Part shown: positions 1 through 9,480 of the stretch, one piece after another
How the letters are laid out: every line of letters starts with the position of its first letter
Position numbering within the stretch: the stretch's first letter is position 1
Position numbers and translations under genes: made by a program
The notes under the pieces: model-generated
Told to the model about the DNA's origin: nothing
Databases searched by the model: none
Seen by the model: only the letters and a program-made list of their open reading frames with translations
NCBI GenBank assembly: GCA_021464525.1
Contig: JADRCO010000696.1
Coordinates: 1 to 28,069 of the forward strand
Origin: Rhizophagus sp. LPA8_4_AMF
Taxonomy: Eukaryota > Glomeromycota > Glomeromycetes > Glomerales > Glomeraceae
Direction of reading: 5' to 3'
Length of the DNA: 28,069 nt

Positions 1-1378
1 ATGATAGTCACATGGTGGTATCGTTAAAGTTGCTAAATCAGAGGTTTCAGCAATGAAGTAGATTCGACACTTACTTATCGGAAGATAGCTTATTAATAAA
101 CCTTCTTATAGTTTGATTTTTATTTTAGTCTCTATCTAGTTGCATTAGGATACATGCACGCTATAAAGTTTGGATTTTTTGTAACGTTCAAAGTAGTTGA
201 TGAATAGTCAGTCATTTACAATATATTTTTATCGTTTTTTAATTTATTTTTATTTTCTTTTCTTTTAAAATAAAATGAGTAAATAATATACGGATTTTGA
301 CTAATTAATGAATTATTATAACTATTGTTATTATTAGAAAATCGGAGGAGTTGAAATTGCACGCAAAGTTCCGATTTCATATGAGATATGCATGAGCGAT
401 GTTAATTATATTGTACTTGGCGTTAAAGTTCGTATTAAAAAAGGAATTAAATTTACATATATTTAACAAGAAACCTTGCAACGTTATTTGATGTTATTGA
501 CAGAGATCTATTTTAAAAAAATGGAATAGCCTAATAAAAATTGATCCTATCTTTAAAATTAGTGTATTTTTTTTTTTTACTCGTCTCAGACTTAACGTTA
601 CTAATCAATTTTTTATTTTTATTTTTTATTTTAATAAAATTATTACATACTCGTTAGCTATCGACTTGCGCAGATATTTTTAGCGTACTACTCATCCCAT
701 AAATGGTTAAAACTTATAATATAATAGCTCGCTCTTTTTTAATACTGTCTAAGCTCCAAGATTTTCTTATTAATATATTAGATCTTTAATTTTCTCATCG
801 ATTATGCATACCAGATTCAAGTACCGTAACACATGGCTTACTGAAAATTATAATAATCAGTAGTACTAGTTTCCTAACTGTATTATCTTGTATTATGATT
901 TACAGTTCATGCCACAAAACAGTAAATTTACGGCTAATAACAACTCAGCCAAAGATTTGCAGTCGCTACTTTTTCTATTGTTAAATTTGATCGTAATGTA
1001 AAAAAAGAAAACAGCAGCAGCAGCGCAGCAAATTTACTGCGTACGTGCATCATCTCATAATCTAAATGATCTTTATTATCAAATAATTGTCGAGCAGTAT
1101 GACTAATAGTTTGAATGAAGACCAAAAGGTTAATTAAAGTTTTTTTGGACGAATCATTTATTAATTTCAATGGTTAAATTTACACATAATATACACTATA
1201 AATAAATATGTAAAAATTAAGTTTGATTTTCTGTCAACGTGACGGTAATCCCGCCTGCGTTGGAGTTTTGGTTAGCGGTATATTACGCAAATTAAAGTAA
1301 TTTACCAGTTTTTTGGAAGCTCCCTATTACAAATAAATTTTTCTAATAGAAACATATGATAAGAAGAATCAAAAATAG
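1..1378. other. AT-rich intergenic DNA
   Basis: I see no supportable gene here. A slightly GC-richer patch at about 1232-1300 stays open for some 20 codons in two plus-strand frames and could be an exon remnant next to the relic at 1379. A short CAGCAG microsatellite lies at 1013-1030. The rest is simple AT-rich sequence with T-runs. Confidence 0.5.
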
Positions 1379-1531
1379 GAAGTCTTCAAAGGTATTGGAA
1401 AAGGTATGGGACAAAGTGTTATAAAATCTTGTAACGAAAGCGAATGGATTAATGGATTACACAAATTTGCCAGAGATCCGGATAATGACATAATTCTAGA
1501 GTCTAAAATAAAACCATCTCACTACACATAG
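1379..1531 (+). pseudogene. Relic coding segment, 50 codons, unknown family
   Basis: An open frame begins right after an AG (aaaaatag|GAAGTC), which would suit an intron acceptor, and runs 50 codons to a TAG at 1529-1531. The peptide has a non-random composition, including GIGKGMGQSVIKSC and EWINGLHKFARDPDND, and is richer in G and C than its surroundings. It lacks its own start codon in a good context, although an internal ATG exists (in GKGMG). I do not recognise the family. It is most simply the last exon or a broken remnant of a gene whose upstream part is no longer legible. It could also be chance, since 50 codons is short. Confidence 0.3.
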
Positions 1532-4273
1532 TATGCAAATACTGATCATCTGTTACGTGTAGTTAATAAGGATGTTTTTACGATGTGAGCTAGGATTTAA
1601 AGCGCGCCCGAAGGACATTTTACTAGTACTTTATCAGTTATTATTAATGAAATATCAAAACATATTATTTGATTGTTTTTCCTCTTCAATTTCTATGTGG
1701 ACATTGAATTTGTATATCGCCAGTGTCGCAATCCTACCTAAACTTTTTTTATTTCCTTAATTTTCCATCTATGAAAAAACGAGGGTACGAAAATTACTTA
1801 TAGAAATAAAACAAATATAAAATATTTGTACGCTCAAACGAAGGCATAGGTTGACAATGAAAGTCATTTGAGGTTTTTATGAGAGTATCTTGATAATACT
1901 TCAAACCAAGTTATTCTATATTTAAATTAATTTCAAATCATAACGACGTCTCTCATTAACCATAATTGAACAAACAGATACCGAACTATAATTACTATGT
2001 TATAGGTATTTGTCTAATTTTAACAAAAGTTAGTAATGCTCTGCAACTTTTAAAAATATTATACTTTGTATATCATGTGATAAGTTGGGTGTAAAACTTT
2101 GATTATTATGAATATGTTTACGTAATACTTTACGCTACAGCTGGAATGTTCTCTTCACTTCTCGGAATACCCCTATTTATATAATGATACATAAATCGGA
2201 TCAATTATGACTTTGTCATATAACTTCAAATTTTATTATAAAATTAGATTAGTTACATAATACATGTCATTTATACGAAATAATAATAATAATAATGTCA
2301 TCGATTGCGGAATAAGAATATTTCTAATAAGTTCGATTATTTTAATATATTATACGTATTTTAACGAATGAATAGAATATTTAATATATTTTTTATACAG
2401 TAACATGATATCAAATATGATTGGCTATCCGAGTTTTTTGGTAGTTTATAACGCGCGAGAAAAATAATATAGCATTATATGCGTAAAATATGAGGAAGAA
2501 ACCTCTTAAACTTTCACGTTATAAATGAATGTTGTAATTTCTTTTTTAATAGTTTACTTTGAACACGACCTATATATAATGAAGGTTGATAAGTTGAAAA
2601 ATTCACATAAATTTATGAGTTTATAGTAGTTATATGACTAAAAATATATAGTACAGTAAGTGTCAGTGTATTAATGTACAGTACCTAAAGCTAATGAAAT
2701 CACCAAACTTTTTCTTTTTTTGAATATGATTACACCACACAATGTCCATAATTGGTGTAAATATAATCACGGAAATATTATTCCGTAACATTAATCGTAT
2801 TCGCGGTATTCGCAGAAATTTGAAATCGAAATTTTGTGTAATTTGACAATTTAAAGTTTACTTAATGGCTTATTTTAATAGAGTTTTTCCAAAGTTAGGA
2901 GATAAATTCGGGTTTAAAAAAATTTTTTTATATACTATTATATACCGTTATCATTGTAATATTTGCCATTGGCGTAAAAATACATTTAAAATATACAAGT
3001 ACAGTAATAATAAATGTTAAATACAAATGCACTATATATGTAATAACAATATATTATATACTCTAAATCCAAATTATTCACATGATATGAAATAAATGCT
3101 ATTATAATTTTTTGGGTGGACATTTCTGATACTATGATATTCTGTGAGGTTGTTAATTGATTATTAACCTGTTGAGAAGCAAAAGATTTGGGTATTAAAA
3201 TTATTTGACATATATTTGTTGAGAAATATTAATGATTCGATAATGAATTTACACGAAGATAATTTTTTATAATCAGGTTGTTGATAAATAGATTAAGTAA
3301 ATGAAAATCATTTGATTGAAACTGTTTCAAATGAAAATTCTTTACAGGTGATATAATAAATTTGAGAATCGTTCTATGCTTTATAAAAAAATAAGTACAT
3401 ATATGATTTCTTGAAGTTGGGATAAAAAAAGCAATAATAACGAAAGATTTGTTGGGTTCATAATGATTAATAGTTAACGTGTTAAAAATATCTGAAAATT
3501 AAGCGAAAAAAAGTAAAACTTATTGACATGAATCAATTGAATCATGGTATATATTCGCGTTTACTTAATCATATTTTTCTTTAAACTATATTGTATTTTG
3601 ATCTGCAAAGCTATAAAACAGAAGTCTTTATTGGCATGATAGGGCGTAGTACTGAGAAACTAAAATGAGATTTTCCTATGAGTTTTTTATTTTATTTTAA
3701 AAAAAAAAATAAAAAATTATTATGTTTATAGAAAGTAATTCAGCCAAAATTTTGTCTATTTTGAGAAAAATCGACGTTTTGTTTATGAAGAGAATTGCAT
3801 TCATATTATAGTCGAAATCTCGCTTTTTTATAAAAAGCGTCCTTCTATTTTAAGGAAAAATCGACATTTTGTTTATAGTTCTTCAGTCAAAGTTTTACAA
3901 AGCCTATATTGAAAAATTGGTTCTGTGATTCGTTATTAAATTAACCAAACATTATATTTGATTTATTATGTGCCTGCGCAAAATAGATGTGTTTAAAAAA
4001 TAGCACTTATTGAAAAAAAGTTTCGATAACTTTGACATCATAATCAAACCAAAACAACCTTTCAAGGAGAGCTATTTATTTGCTTGAGGAACTTATCGAG
4101 CCAATCAATGTTAGTTGAAACGGTTGAAATTAATTACATGATCGATTTTTTAAATGGGTATATAGTTAACGATTCATTTACATAATTGAAATTTATGATA
4201 AGTTAAGACCTTAAAATGTTATTGGTATGCGAAGCATAAACTTCTTTTAATATTTAAATTAAATGTAAAATTA
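1532..4273. other. Gene-poor AT-rich region
   Basis: I see no gene. A plus-strand open frame at 1572-1760 has no coding character. At 3723-3900 a degenerate direct repeat appears: the motif gaaaaatcgac(g/a)ttttg occurs at about 3763 and 3855, near further copies of gtttat and ttcag(c/t)caaa. A small hairpin sits at 3821-3839 (cgcttttt / aaaaagcg, 3-nt loop). Nothing else stands out. Confidence 0.5.
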
Positions 4274-4315
4274 CTATAATAATAACTCAATTTTTTTTCC
4301 CTTGTCGGAAGATAT

Positions 4316-4453
4316 CCCGAAGGACGTTTTCCCGAAGGACGTTTGACCGAAGGACGTTTGACCGAATTTTTGGCCAGAGTTATGCAGAGTTATGCACGAA
4401 CACGTGATCAATCGGCCGGCGTTAAAGTTTTCGGGAAAACGTCCTTCGGAAAA
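4316..4453. repeat. Foldback with 15-bp tandem repeat (CCGAAGGACGTTT)
   Basis: Three head-to-tail 15-bp units (4316-4330, 4331-4345, 4346-4360) share the core ccgaaggacgttt, and a fourth partial unit starts at 4361. An inverted copy lies at 4432-4449, matching 4317-4334 over 18 bp without mismatch, so the block can fold on itself with a loop of about 100 nt. Because the period is 15, the minus strand reads as a pentapeptide repeat (SFGQT/SFGKT). That frame starts only at GTG (4528) and ends in low complexity, so I treat it as non-coding. The motif ccgaaggac recurs at 9480-9488 beside another palindrome, which suggests a shared repeat family. Confidence 0.7.
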
Positions 4454-4691
4454 TCGTACTGTAACCTTTTTTTCCCTTATCCGTGTTACGTCTTTTGTTA
4501 GCGTGAAAGGTAAACCATTTGCATACACTTTATCACGTGCTCATGTATAAATAAATGTCGATCCTATTCTATATGTGACCGCTTTACAATTGTGTTACAT
4601 TTGAAAGTTTATGCCGTGAAAAACATTTGCGCCGCAATTTTCATTTTCGAATCAAGTTATAAATATAATAAATAAATTATAGTAGTTATGG

Positions 4692-4699
4692 TATAAATA
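4692..4699 (+). promoter_or_regulatory. TATA-like box near the left inverted repeat
   Basis: The string tataaata lies just outside the left arm of the inverted repeat and about 430 bp before the ATG at 5126. In so AT-rich a region such a match is weak evidence. If it is used, the left arm would be 5' untranslated leader or hold an intron. Confidence 0.2.
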
Positions 4700-4705
4700 G
4701 GACAA

Positions 4706-4893
4706 AAAAAGTTCCTCTTCTCTCTCGACAAGTACAGCAACACTCGATATAACCATTTCATAAGAATCAAAAGAAAAAATCCAACAGTGTTTGATTTTGC
4801 GCTTATATCTGTTGATTTTGTTTTTTGCAAAAAAAATTTCATTTCGTGCGAGAAAAATAACGAAAAAACAATTTTCTTTTCCTTTACAAAATC
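4706..4893 (+). repeat. Left arm of inverted repeat flanking the 5126-5767 ORF
   Basis: This arm is the reverse complement of 6218-6384 with gaps. Exact blocks include 26 bp at 4831-4856 against 6255-6280 (core tttcatttcgtgcgagaaaa) and 15 bp at 4799-4813 against 6282-6296 (gcgcttatatctgtt). Weaker matched blocks extend to agttcct on the outer side and cctttacaaa on the inner side. The block order is the same in both arms, so they come from one ancestor. Confidence 0.8.
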
Positions 4894-5125
4894 CCTTCGA
4901 TAAAGAGAAATCATATAATATACTTTTCTACATAATAATCCCAAGTTACAATTACTTTGATTGTTACCTAGCTAGTACTTTCTTTATTTTTTATTTTTTT
5001 TTCGAAAAGATAGAAAAATTACCTTTTCTCATTTCGAACTATTTTTTTTCTAAATAACAAAATTGTTGCGACAAAAAGTACCACTTTACACGATTTTCAT
5101 AATATTAGTACTTGCACGAATCAAT

Positions 5126-5767
5126 ATGAACAAAATGTGTTATTCTTCATCATCTTCTATTAGTACTATGACTTACGTATCTCAAGATAATGTTATTGCC
5201 CAATACTCATTTTTTTATAGTGCATGGAACGATCTTCAAATTTATCATATTACCTGCAATGAAATCTCATTTGAAATTGTTTCGCAACTTTTAAGCAATC
5301 CCGTCTGCTCGACTCAAAATTACATTCAATCAAGTAATTTACATGTATTTTATCATCAGCAACCTGATGATAAAAAAATTTATCAAATTATTTGTGAATT
5401 AGTTTCGTACAATTTCACTATTGGTTTGTTGAATAAAACCATTTATGGGATTGAAATTAATGATCAACGACAAGAGAACTTGGATTTCTCAAGAGAATGT
5501 AAAGAAAATTTGGAATATTACTTGAAACAAGATTTAGTAAATTATTTGGCATCAAACAAAATTAACGAGCAATTAAATATGAATGATAATGGTAGTTACT
5601 ATACCAGTGGTTCAGGTGGTTCTAGTGCGAATTTCGTTAATATTTCTCAACATGTGACAGATAATTATGACCAATCTCAACAAGATAACAACGATCAATT
5701 AACCTCTCAAAATGTTATTACAGATTTTACTCAAGCTCATACTAACATAAACATCTACCACCCTTAG
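5126..5767 (+). CDS. Uncharacterised 213-aa protein inside an inverted repeat
   Basis: A single-exon ORF with ATG at 5126, a second in-frame ATG at 5135, and stop TAG at 5765-5767. The frame is open further upstream to TTG at 5063, but no ATG occurs there. Residues 5-15 are serine-rich. Residues about 22-150 have a mixed, globular-looking composition, with YHITCNEISFE near residue 40 and Cys at 5, 44, 61, 90 and 125. Residues about 151-213 are rich in Asn, Gln and Ser, include SGSGGSS, and are probably disordered. From the ATG there is no signal peptide or membrane segment. An AATAAA at 5887-5892 could serve as polyadenylation signal. I do not recognise the family and assign no function. The frame is intact while most relics nearby are broken, which argues for a live gene. 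Inverted repeats on both sides suggest it was mobilised or duplicated together with flanking DNA. Confidence 0.6.
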   Translation: MNKMCYSSSSSISTMTYVSQDNVIAQYSFFYSAWNDLQIYHITCNEISFEIVSQLLSNPVCSTQNYIQSSNLHVFYHQQPDDKKIYQIICELVSYNFTIGLLNKTIYGIEINDQRQENLDFSRECKENLEYYLKQDLVNYLASNKINEQLNMNDNGSYYTSGSGGSSANFVNISQHVTDNYDQSQQDNNDQLTSQNVITDFTQAHTNINIYHP

Positions 5768-5886
5768 AATAATATACTTATGTGAATATAGCTTTCTAGG
5801 ATTCATATATTATTTATTTCATATAGTTATAAATTATATAGTATACGTGTTTATTTTTCATGTATTTACACTTTTATTATTGTTTA

Positions 5887-5892
5887 AATAAA
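5887..5892 (+). terminator. Possible polyadenylation signal
   Basis: A consensus AATAAA lies 120 bp after the stop of the 213-aa ORF. The hexamer is common by chance in this composition, so only its position supports the call. Confidence 0.3.
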
Positions 5893-6217
5893 TTTATTGA
5901 AATTTTCTACCATATTATAATTATAATTTTAGCCTGCATTATTTGTTTGTGATTTTTATACTTCTTGCTCGCAAAAAGTTATTAATGACAATAAATTAAA
6001 CAGTATTTGCTTTTCACATACATCTATTTTATTTTATTTTTTTGCAAACAATAATTGCATCAAGCGATTAATATTACTAAAAGTAAAAATTGTGTATCGT
6101 GATATTTTGATGTAGTCAAAATATACAATTGAAATGTATATAATTCTACGTAAGGTGATACCTTAAACAGCACTTCGGACTTTAATAACGACTTCCGTTT
6201 CCTAGTTAAGAATATAA
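5893..6217. other. Spacer between the ORF and the right inverted-repeat arm
   Basis: AT-rich, with no open frame of note on either strand. If the right arm is a duplicated promoter pointing inwards, any minus-strand gene it served is not visible here. Confidence 0.4.
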
Positions 6218-6384
6218 GATTTGTAAAGGAAAAAAAAATAATTTTTTTTTGTTATTTTCTCGCACGAAATGAAATTTTTTGAACAGATATAAGCGCTGTA
6301 ACAAATAGTGTATCTTTTTTTCAATAGGTTGTATTGGATGTTGTTATATACATATACTTGTCGAAAAAGAAAGGAACTTTTATG
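6218..6384 (-). repeat. Right arm of inverted repeat flanking the 5126-5767 ORF
   Basis: This is the inverted partner of 4706-4893. It keeps the 26-bp exact block (6255-6280) and the 15-bp exact block (6282-6296). It lacks about 11 bp that the left arm carries between those blocks and has drifted elsewhere. I find no convincing target-site duplication at the outer edges, which are diffuse. Confidence 0.8.
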
Positions 6385-7310
6385 ATCTAGTTTTTATATT
6401 TTTTATTTATTTAAAAGATTCGGCTAACATAATGAAATTATTTACTATTTACTATTAAGTATGTTCATGTTTTGGTTGGACAATTTAAAATTTTATTATA
6501 ATAAAAATATTGTATTTTTATGCAGGAGTGGGAAAGAACACAATATATAAAAACATTCGCTTTTCATTTTCATCTCAATTATTATTCATTTTTTAAATCA
6601 TCGTTCTGAACATATCTCTAAAGTTCAATTTGTATAATATTTCATTATTATGTCTTTTGTCCCACGTCTGGCCCACGAATTTCTATTAAAAATTACATGA
6701 ATATTCGGGTATATAGTTACAGAAACAAAAAAAATACATGTGCCAATTGAAAGTCACCAACTCACCATGAATTAAAAATTTCAATGTAACCTAGCATTTT
6801 TAATAATCCGTATATTTAATTAAAAATCCTATTATTCCAATGTATCAATGAACCCAAAAAATTATACACATTATGTTCTAATATTATAAGATTAATGACA
6901 AATAATATTAAATTCTTTATACACTTTGAATTCACGAGTTGTAGACCAACTCCCTGAAAAGTTTCCTCATAATTAAATTAATTTATTGTTTAACTGAAAA
7001 GATAAATTTGATCATCTTCGTGATATTCGCCAATGAGAGTTATCTAGATTTTATTGAATAGCCTATTTTGGAATCATAATATACGTAGTAAAATTATGAT
7101 GAATTATTTATCGCAAGATATAAAGTACTGTAATACATATAAATAAGATTTATTGTATCTCTCATCGCAAAAAAATAAGCTTTCTTACAAGTTTTTTTAA
7201 ATTTATTTTATGCAATAAAGTCCTCTTCGACACGCATCACTTCAATTAATGAGAGAAATTAATTGTTTTATATTTAGTTAATCACCAATTAGATCAATTA
7301 CAAACTCCTA
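6385..7310. other. Intergenic, no feature seen
   Basis: AT-rich sequence without a supportable ORF, RNA gene or strong repeat. It leads into the 3' end of the minus-strand pseudogene that stops at 7311. Confidence 0.4.
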
Positions 7311-7619
7311 TTATTCATCGTGTTTCGTCACTTTCCGTTGCCTGGCCTTCTTCTTACGCACTGAACTGGCTGCTGTATTAGCTATTCTCTCCGAACTTCC
7401 GTTTTTTGCCTCGGTCCATTTTACTATGGAAAGAGAAAATAGAAAATTTAGCATCATTAGTTTCTGTAAAAATTGTGTGCAACAAGCATATTAACTTGGG
7501 TTCTAATTATTGAAATTCTTTAAGAATTCCAATTTGCAGTCCTAGCATGGAAGAATTTGTGATTCAAATATATGTTGTAAATCTTCTGTTAGTAAATTAT
7601 ATTTTTTGAACTTTTCCAT
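7311..7619 (-). pseudogene. Two-exon pseudogene with two premature TAG stops
   Basis: Read on the minus strand, exon 1 runs 7619-7496 from an ATG (MEKFKKYNLLTEDLQHIF at the start). A 72-nt intron follows at 7495-7424, with GTTAAT donor, an ACTAATG branch-like site, a pyrimidine tract and CCATAG acceptor. Exon 2 runs 7423-7311 and ends KKKARQRKVTKHDE then TAA. The splice keeps frame (124 + 113 nt = 79 codons). The intron length matches those of DRG2 nearby. Two in-frame TAG codons, numbers 26 and 39, interrupt exon 1; both could be CAG changed by one C-to-T transition. The basic C-terminus resembles a nuclear localisation or nucleic-acid-binding tail. I do not recognise the family. The ATG may be internal, with further exons lost upstream. 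Confidence 0.45.
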
Positions 7620-7708
7620 GCATAACCACCTACTCCATCATGAAGACTATGCTGTACAGCAAATTTGTGTAGTGAATCAAAAAGATGATTATTTCCAGAA
7701 GTCCACAT
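7589..7708 (-). pseudogene. Short relic frame, 39 codons
   Basis: A minus-strand frame opens at ATG 7708 and ends at TAA 7589-7591. It reads WTSGNNHLFDSLHKFAVQH and then GVGGYAW. It overlaps the pseudogene at 7311-7619 in another frame, so a frameshift could join the two. The family is unknown. The string LHKFA also occurs in the relic at 1379-1531, which may hint at kinship or be chance. Confidence 0.25.
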
Positions 7709-7879
7709 GATCAATTGTTGGTGAGATCATAATTTAATTTTTCTTGTCGAATTTGAAATTGGTTCACAATATAAGATTTGATATAATGATGGATGGGTAT
7801 ACAACAGTTATATAACAGCAGTTATATGGCAACCTACCGAAAGTATTTGGACGGCATTTTTTTCAGGAACATTAGATCG

Positions 7880-8440
7880 CATGCTTGCCATCCAGTGATC
7901 GCAGAAGATGATTAAAGCTCATTAGATTCTTCGTAATTAGATGCATCAAATGGTGGTATTTTGTAGTTCTACGATTGATAGGTGATGAGTTATCGTCAAA
8001 AGCCTATAAACTAAAAAATATTGAACTTTTCATCTATTGATGCTAGACATAAAATACTACCATTCGATGCTTCTCATTATGGCAAATTTAATGAGCTTTG
8101 GCTCATCCTTATATGATCACGATCAAAGACGATGTAACACCTTGACATTTTGCATGTTAAAAATTGGGTTTGAAAATTCATTATGCTTTAACAATGTTTT
8201 ACTGATTGCTTGTCCGATTGGACGCAGAATTATCAAGACGTTACATCATCTAATGATCATAGAAAGCTCATTAGATTTCATGTCTCTAGCTTTGATAAAT
8301 GATAATTTATCGGCATTTTTAATTCAGTAACTTGTGTTAATAACCCATCGTCTATCAATCATAGAATTACAAAAATACCATCATTCAGTGCGTCTCGTTA
8401 CCAACGAGATTTAATCATCTTTCTACGATGGTGAGAAAGT
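7880..8440. repeat. Degenerate foldback element built of ~100-bp units
   Basis: The segment 7900-8000, reverse-complemented, aligns with about 8330-8440: blocks such as ctatcaatc(g/a)tagaa(c/t)taca and aaatacca(c/t)catt are shared. A third copy of the same motif in plus orientation lies near 8050-8105 (actaccattcgatgcttctcatta), and a partial inverted copy at about 8245-8290 carries tctaatgagctttc. The element is therefore a foldback with internal repeats rather than a simple two-arm MITE. The 97-codon frame that crosses it (8037-8330) shows no protein character. No target duplication was identified. Confidence 0.55.
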
Positions 8441-8512
8441 GCGGTTGTTATGCCATGGATGTATTGTGTATGACTTATTCACCGATGGATTTAAGGTTTA
8501 TACTTTTTCTAT

Positions 8513-8520
8513 GGGTAATT
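8513..8520 (+). repeat. Left 8-bp target-site duplication (gggtaatt)
   Basis: Identical to 8606-8613 and directly abutting the CAGTG terminus of the 85-bp element. An 8-bp duplication is the hallmark of hAT transposase. Confidence 0.9.
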
Positions 8521-8605
8521 CAGTGTTGGCACTTAGCCATTTGGCCAGTTTGGCCGGCCAAACTGGCCAAAAAAAGTCTTTGGCTGTGGCCAAATGCCAA
8601 CACTG
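8521..8605. mobile_element. 85-bp hAT-type MITE with perfect target duplication
   Basis: The element begins cagtgttggca and ends tgccaacactg, exact 11-bp terminal inverted repeats. Its centre, 8540-8571, is a perfect 32-bp palindrome made of ttggcc and aaactggcc blocks, so one strand forms a long hairpin. The 8-bp direct repeat gggtaatt flanks both ends. hAT elements use CAG-type termini and make 8-bp duplications, so a hAT transposase acting in trans is the expected mover. At 85 bp it has no coding capacity. The intact duplication and termini suggest a fairly recent insertion. Two plus-strand open frames that span it (8428-8616, 8439-8693) are by-products of the insertion. Confidence 0.9.
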
Positions 8606-8613
8606 GGGTAATT
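8606..8613 (+). repeat. Right 8-bp target-site duplication (gggtaatt)
   Basis: Perfect copy of 8513-8520 on the other side of the hAT-type MITE. Confidence 0.9.
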
Positions 8614-8794
8614 TAACATTGAGTTATATAACATGGCACATCTCTAACGATAATGTGGGTCTTATTAATCAATTGCAGAGAAAGGTTGGTTAGGTTGCAT
8701 GCTTAAAATTAACAAATTTATTATATTATATTTCGATTGTTCTTGTCAAGCGGTATATGAGTAAAAATTTTATTATTAATTTATAAATAACTTA

Positions 8795-8942
8795 GCGTCA
8801 GTCATTTCATTCTTCTACGAAGACATAATATGCCGACACGGATGTCCTCGCGATTTATTGACCGATCAAGGAATTCATTTCGTTAATGAGTTGTTGAATT
8901 CGTTATGTGATCGTCTCGGGGTGAAACATCGCTTATCTTGTG
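8795..8942 (+). pseudogene. Ty3/gypsy-type integrase fragment
   Basis: The plus-strand frame reads FFYEDIICRHGCPRDLLTDQ, then GIHFVNELLNSLCDRLGVKH. This is the integrase catalytic core around the second acidic residue: the TDQG motif with the preceding HGCPR is typical of Ty3/gypsy retrotransposon polyproteins. About 49 codons are recognisable. Similarity starts without an initiator and ends at LSC (8942), where the family's usual YHPQ continuation is missing; the frame then runs into unrelated residues and a stop. No reverse transcriptase, RNase H or LTR is visible nearby, so this is a deeply truncated, immobile remnant. Confidence 0.85.
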
Positions 8943-9208
8943 TTTTTAGATTTGGCTCAAAGGCAGGGTGCAATAGATATTGAAGTTTGGTATTTGATAC
9001 TACAACCGTAATCCGAGTAAAATATTTATCCATTAGTGATGTAAATCTTTTAATATTACGCAAAGGTATAAAATATCAAAAAAAAACTATTATTTTTTCT
9101 CAGCAGCAGGGTAAAAATTTTTTTTTTTTGGTAACACGCATTTCTTTGGTTAAATACAGTATCTAGTGTGTTAAATATTCCGTGTTTTAAAGATCCATTC
9201 AATATTAC

Positions 9209-9263
9209 CATAAAAGGACTAAATCGAATTACTCCTGGAGTATCTCGATTTAGTCCTTTTATG
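9209..9263. repeat. 55-bp near-perfect palindrome
   Basis: Symmetric about 9236. The outer arms (9209-9227 and 9245-9263) match over 19 bp; they are c-ataaaaggactaaatcga and its complement. The inner part actcc-t-ggagt is also self-complementary. Only two positions in each 27-nt arm fail to pair. It is probably a solo hairpin-type MITE or a collapsed foldback end. I see no clear target duplication. The 79-codon minus-strand frame across it (9056-9295) is not protein-like. Confidence 0.8.
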
Positions 9264-9282
9264 ATACAGTGATTACAGTCAC

Positions 9283-9444
9283 TCTCTAAGTGCACGTACT
9301 ATATATTATTTCTCTAAATGCACCCTCTTACTCAGTCTCAAGTATATAGAGATCATATAAAATTTCTCTCTCTAAATGCACACTCTCTTTAAATGCATTT
9401 TTTCAAATTTCATAAATTTCATTATGGTCCCAACTTAGAGAGAG
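9283..9444. repeat. Cluster of tctctaaatgcac motifs
   Basis: Three 13-bp copies (9283-9295, with one change; 9311-9323; 9369-9381), a degenerate fourth at about 9384-9397, and an inverted half-copy, aacttagagagag, at 9432-9444. The spacing is irregular, so this is not a simple tandem array. It sits between the palindromes at 9209 and 9458, and the three could be parts of one transposon end. Confidence 0.5.
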
Positions 9445-9457
9445 TTGTTATACCAGA

Positions 9458-9480
9458 GATGATCCGAACTTCGGATCATC
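9458..9480. repeat. 23-bp perfect palindrome
   Basis: gatgatccgaa - c - ttcggatcatc, with 11-bp arms and a single central base. It is followed at once by cgaaggac, making ccgaaggac (9480-9488), the core of the 15-bp repeat at 4316-4360. It could be an inverted-repeat terminus or a binding site for a dimeric protein. Confidence 0.75.

Noticed and set aside
4657-4944. 95-codon minus-strand ORF
   Set aside because: Covers the left inverted-repeat arm; the right arm does not preserve the frame, so no coding constraint is seen.
5063-5125. Upstream extension of the 213-aa ORF, whose LYTIFIILVLARI would form a hydrophobic N-terminus
   Set aside because: The extension begins at TTG; the first ATG in frame is at 5126. 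Non-ATG initiation would be needed, so a signal or anchor segment is not claimed.
7311-7619. Reassigned TAG codon (TAG read as an amino acid)
   Set aside because: DRG2 and the 213-aa ORF both end with TAG at the expected protein ends, so TAG is a normal stop.
8037-8330. 97-codon plus-strand ORF
   Set aside because: Lies inside the foldback repeat and its composition is that of translated repeat DNA.
8428-8693. Two overlapping plus-strand ORFs
   Set aside because: Both run through the palindromic 85-bp MITE and have no protein character outside it.
8795-8942. Autonomous retrotransposon
   Set aside because: Only part of the integrase core remains; no reverse transcriptase, protease or LTRs are visible on either side.
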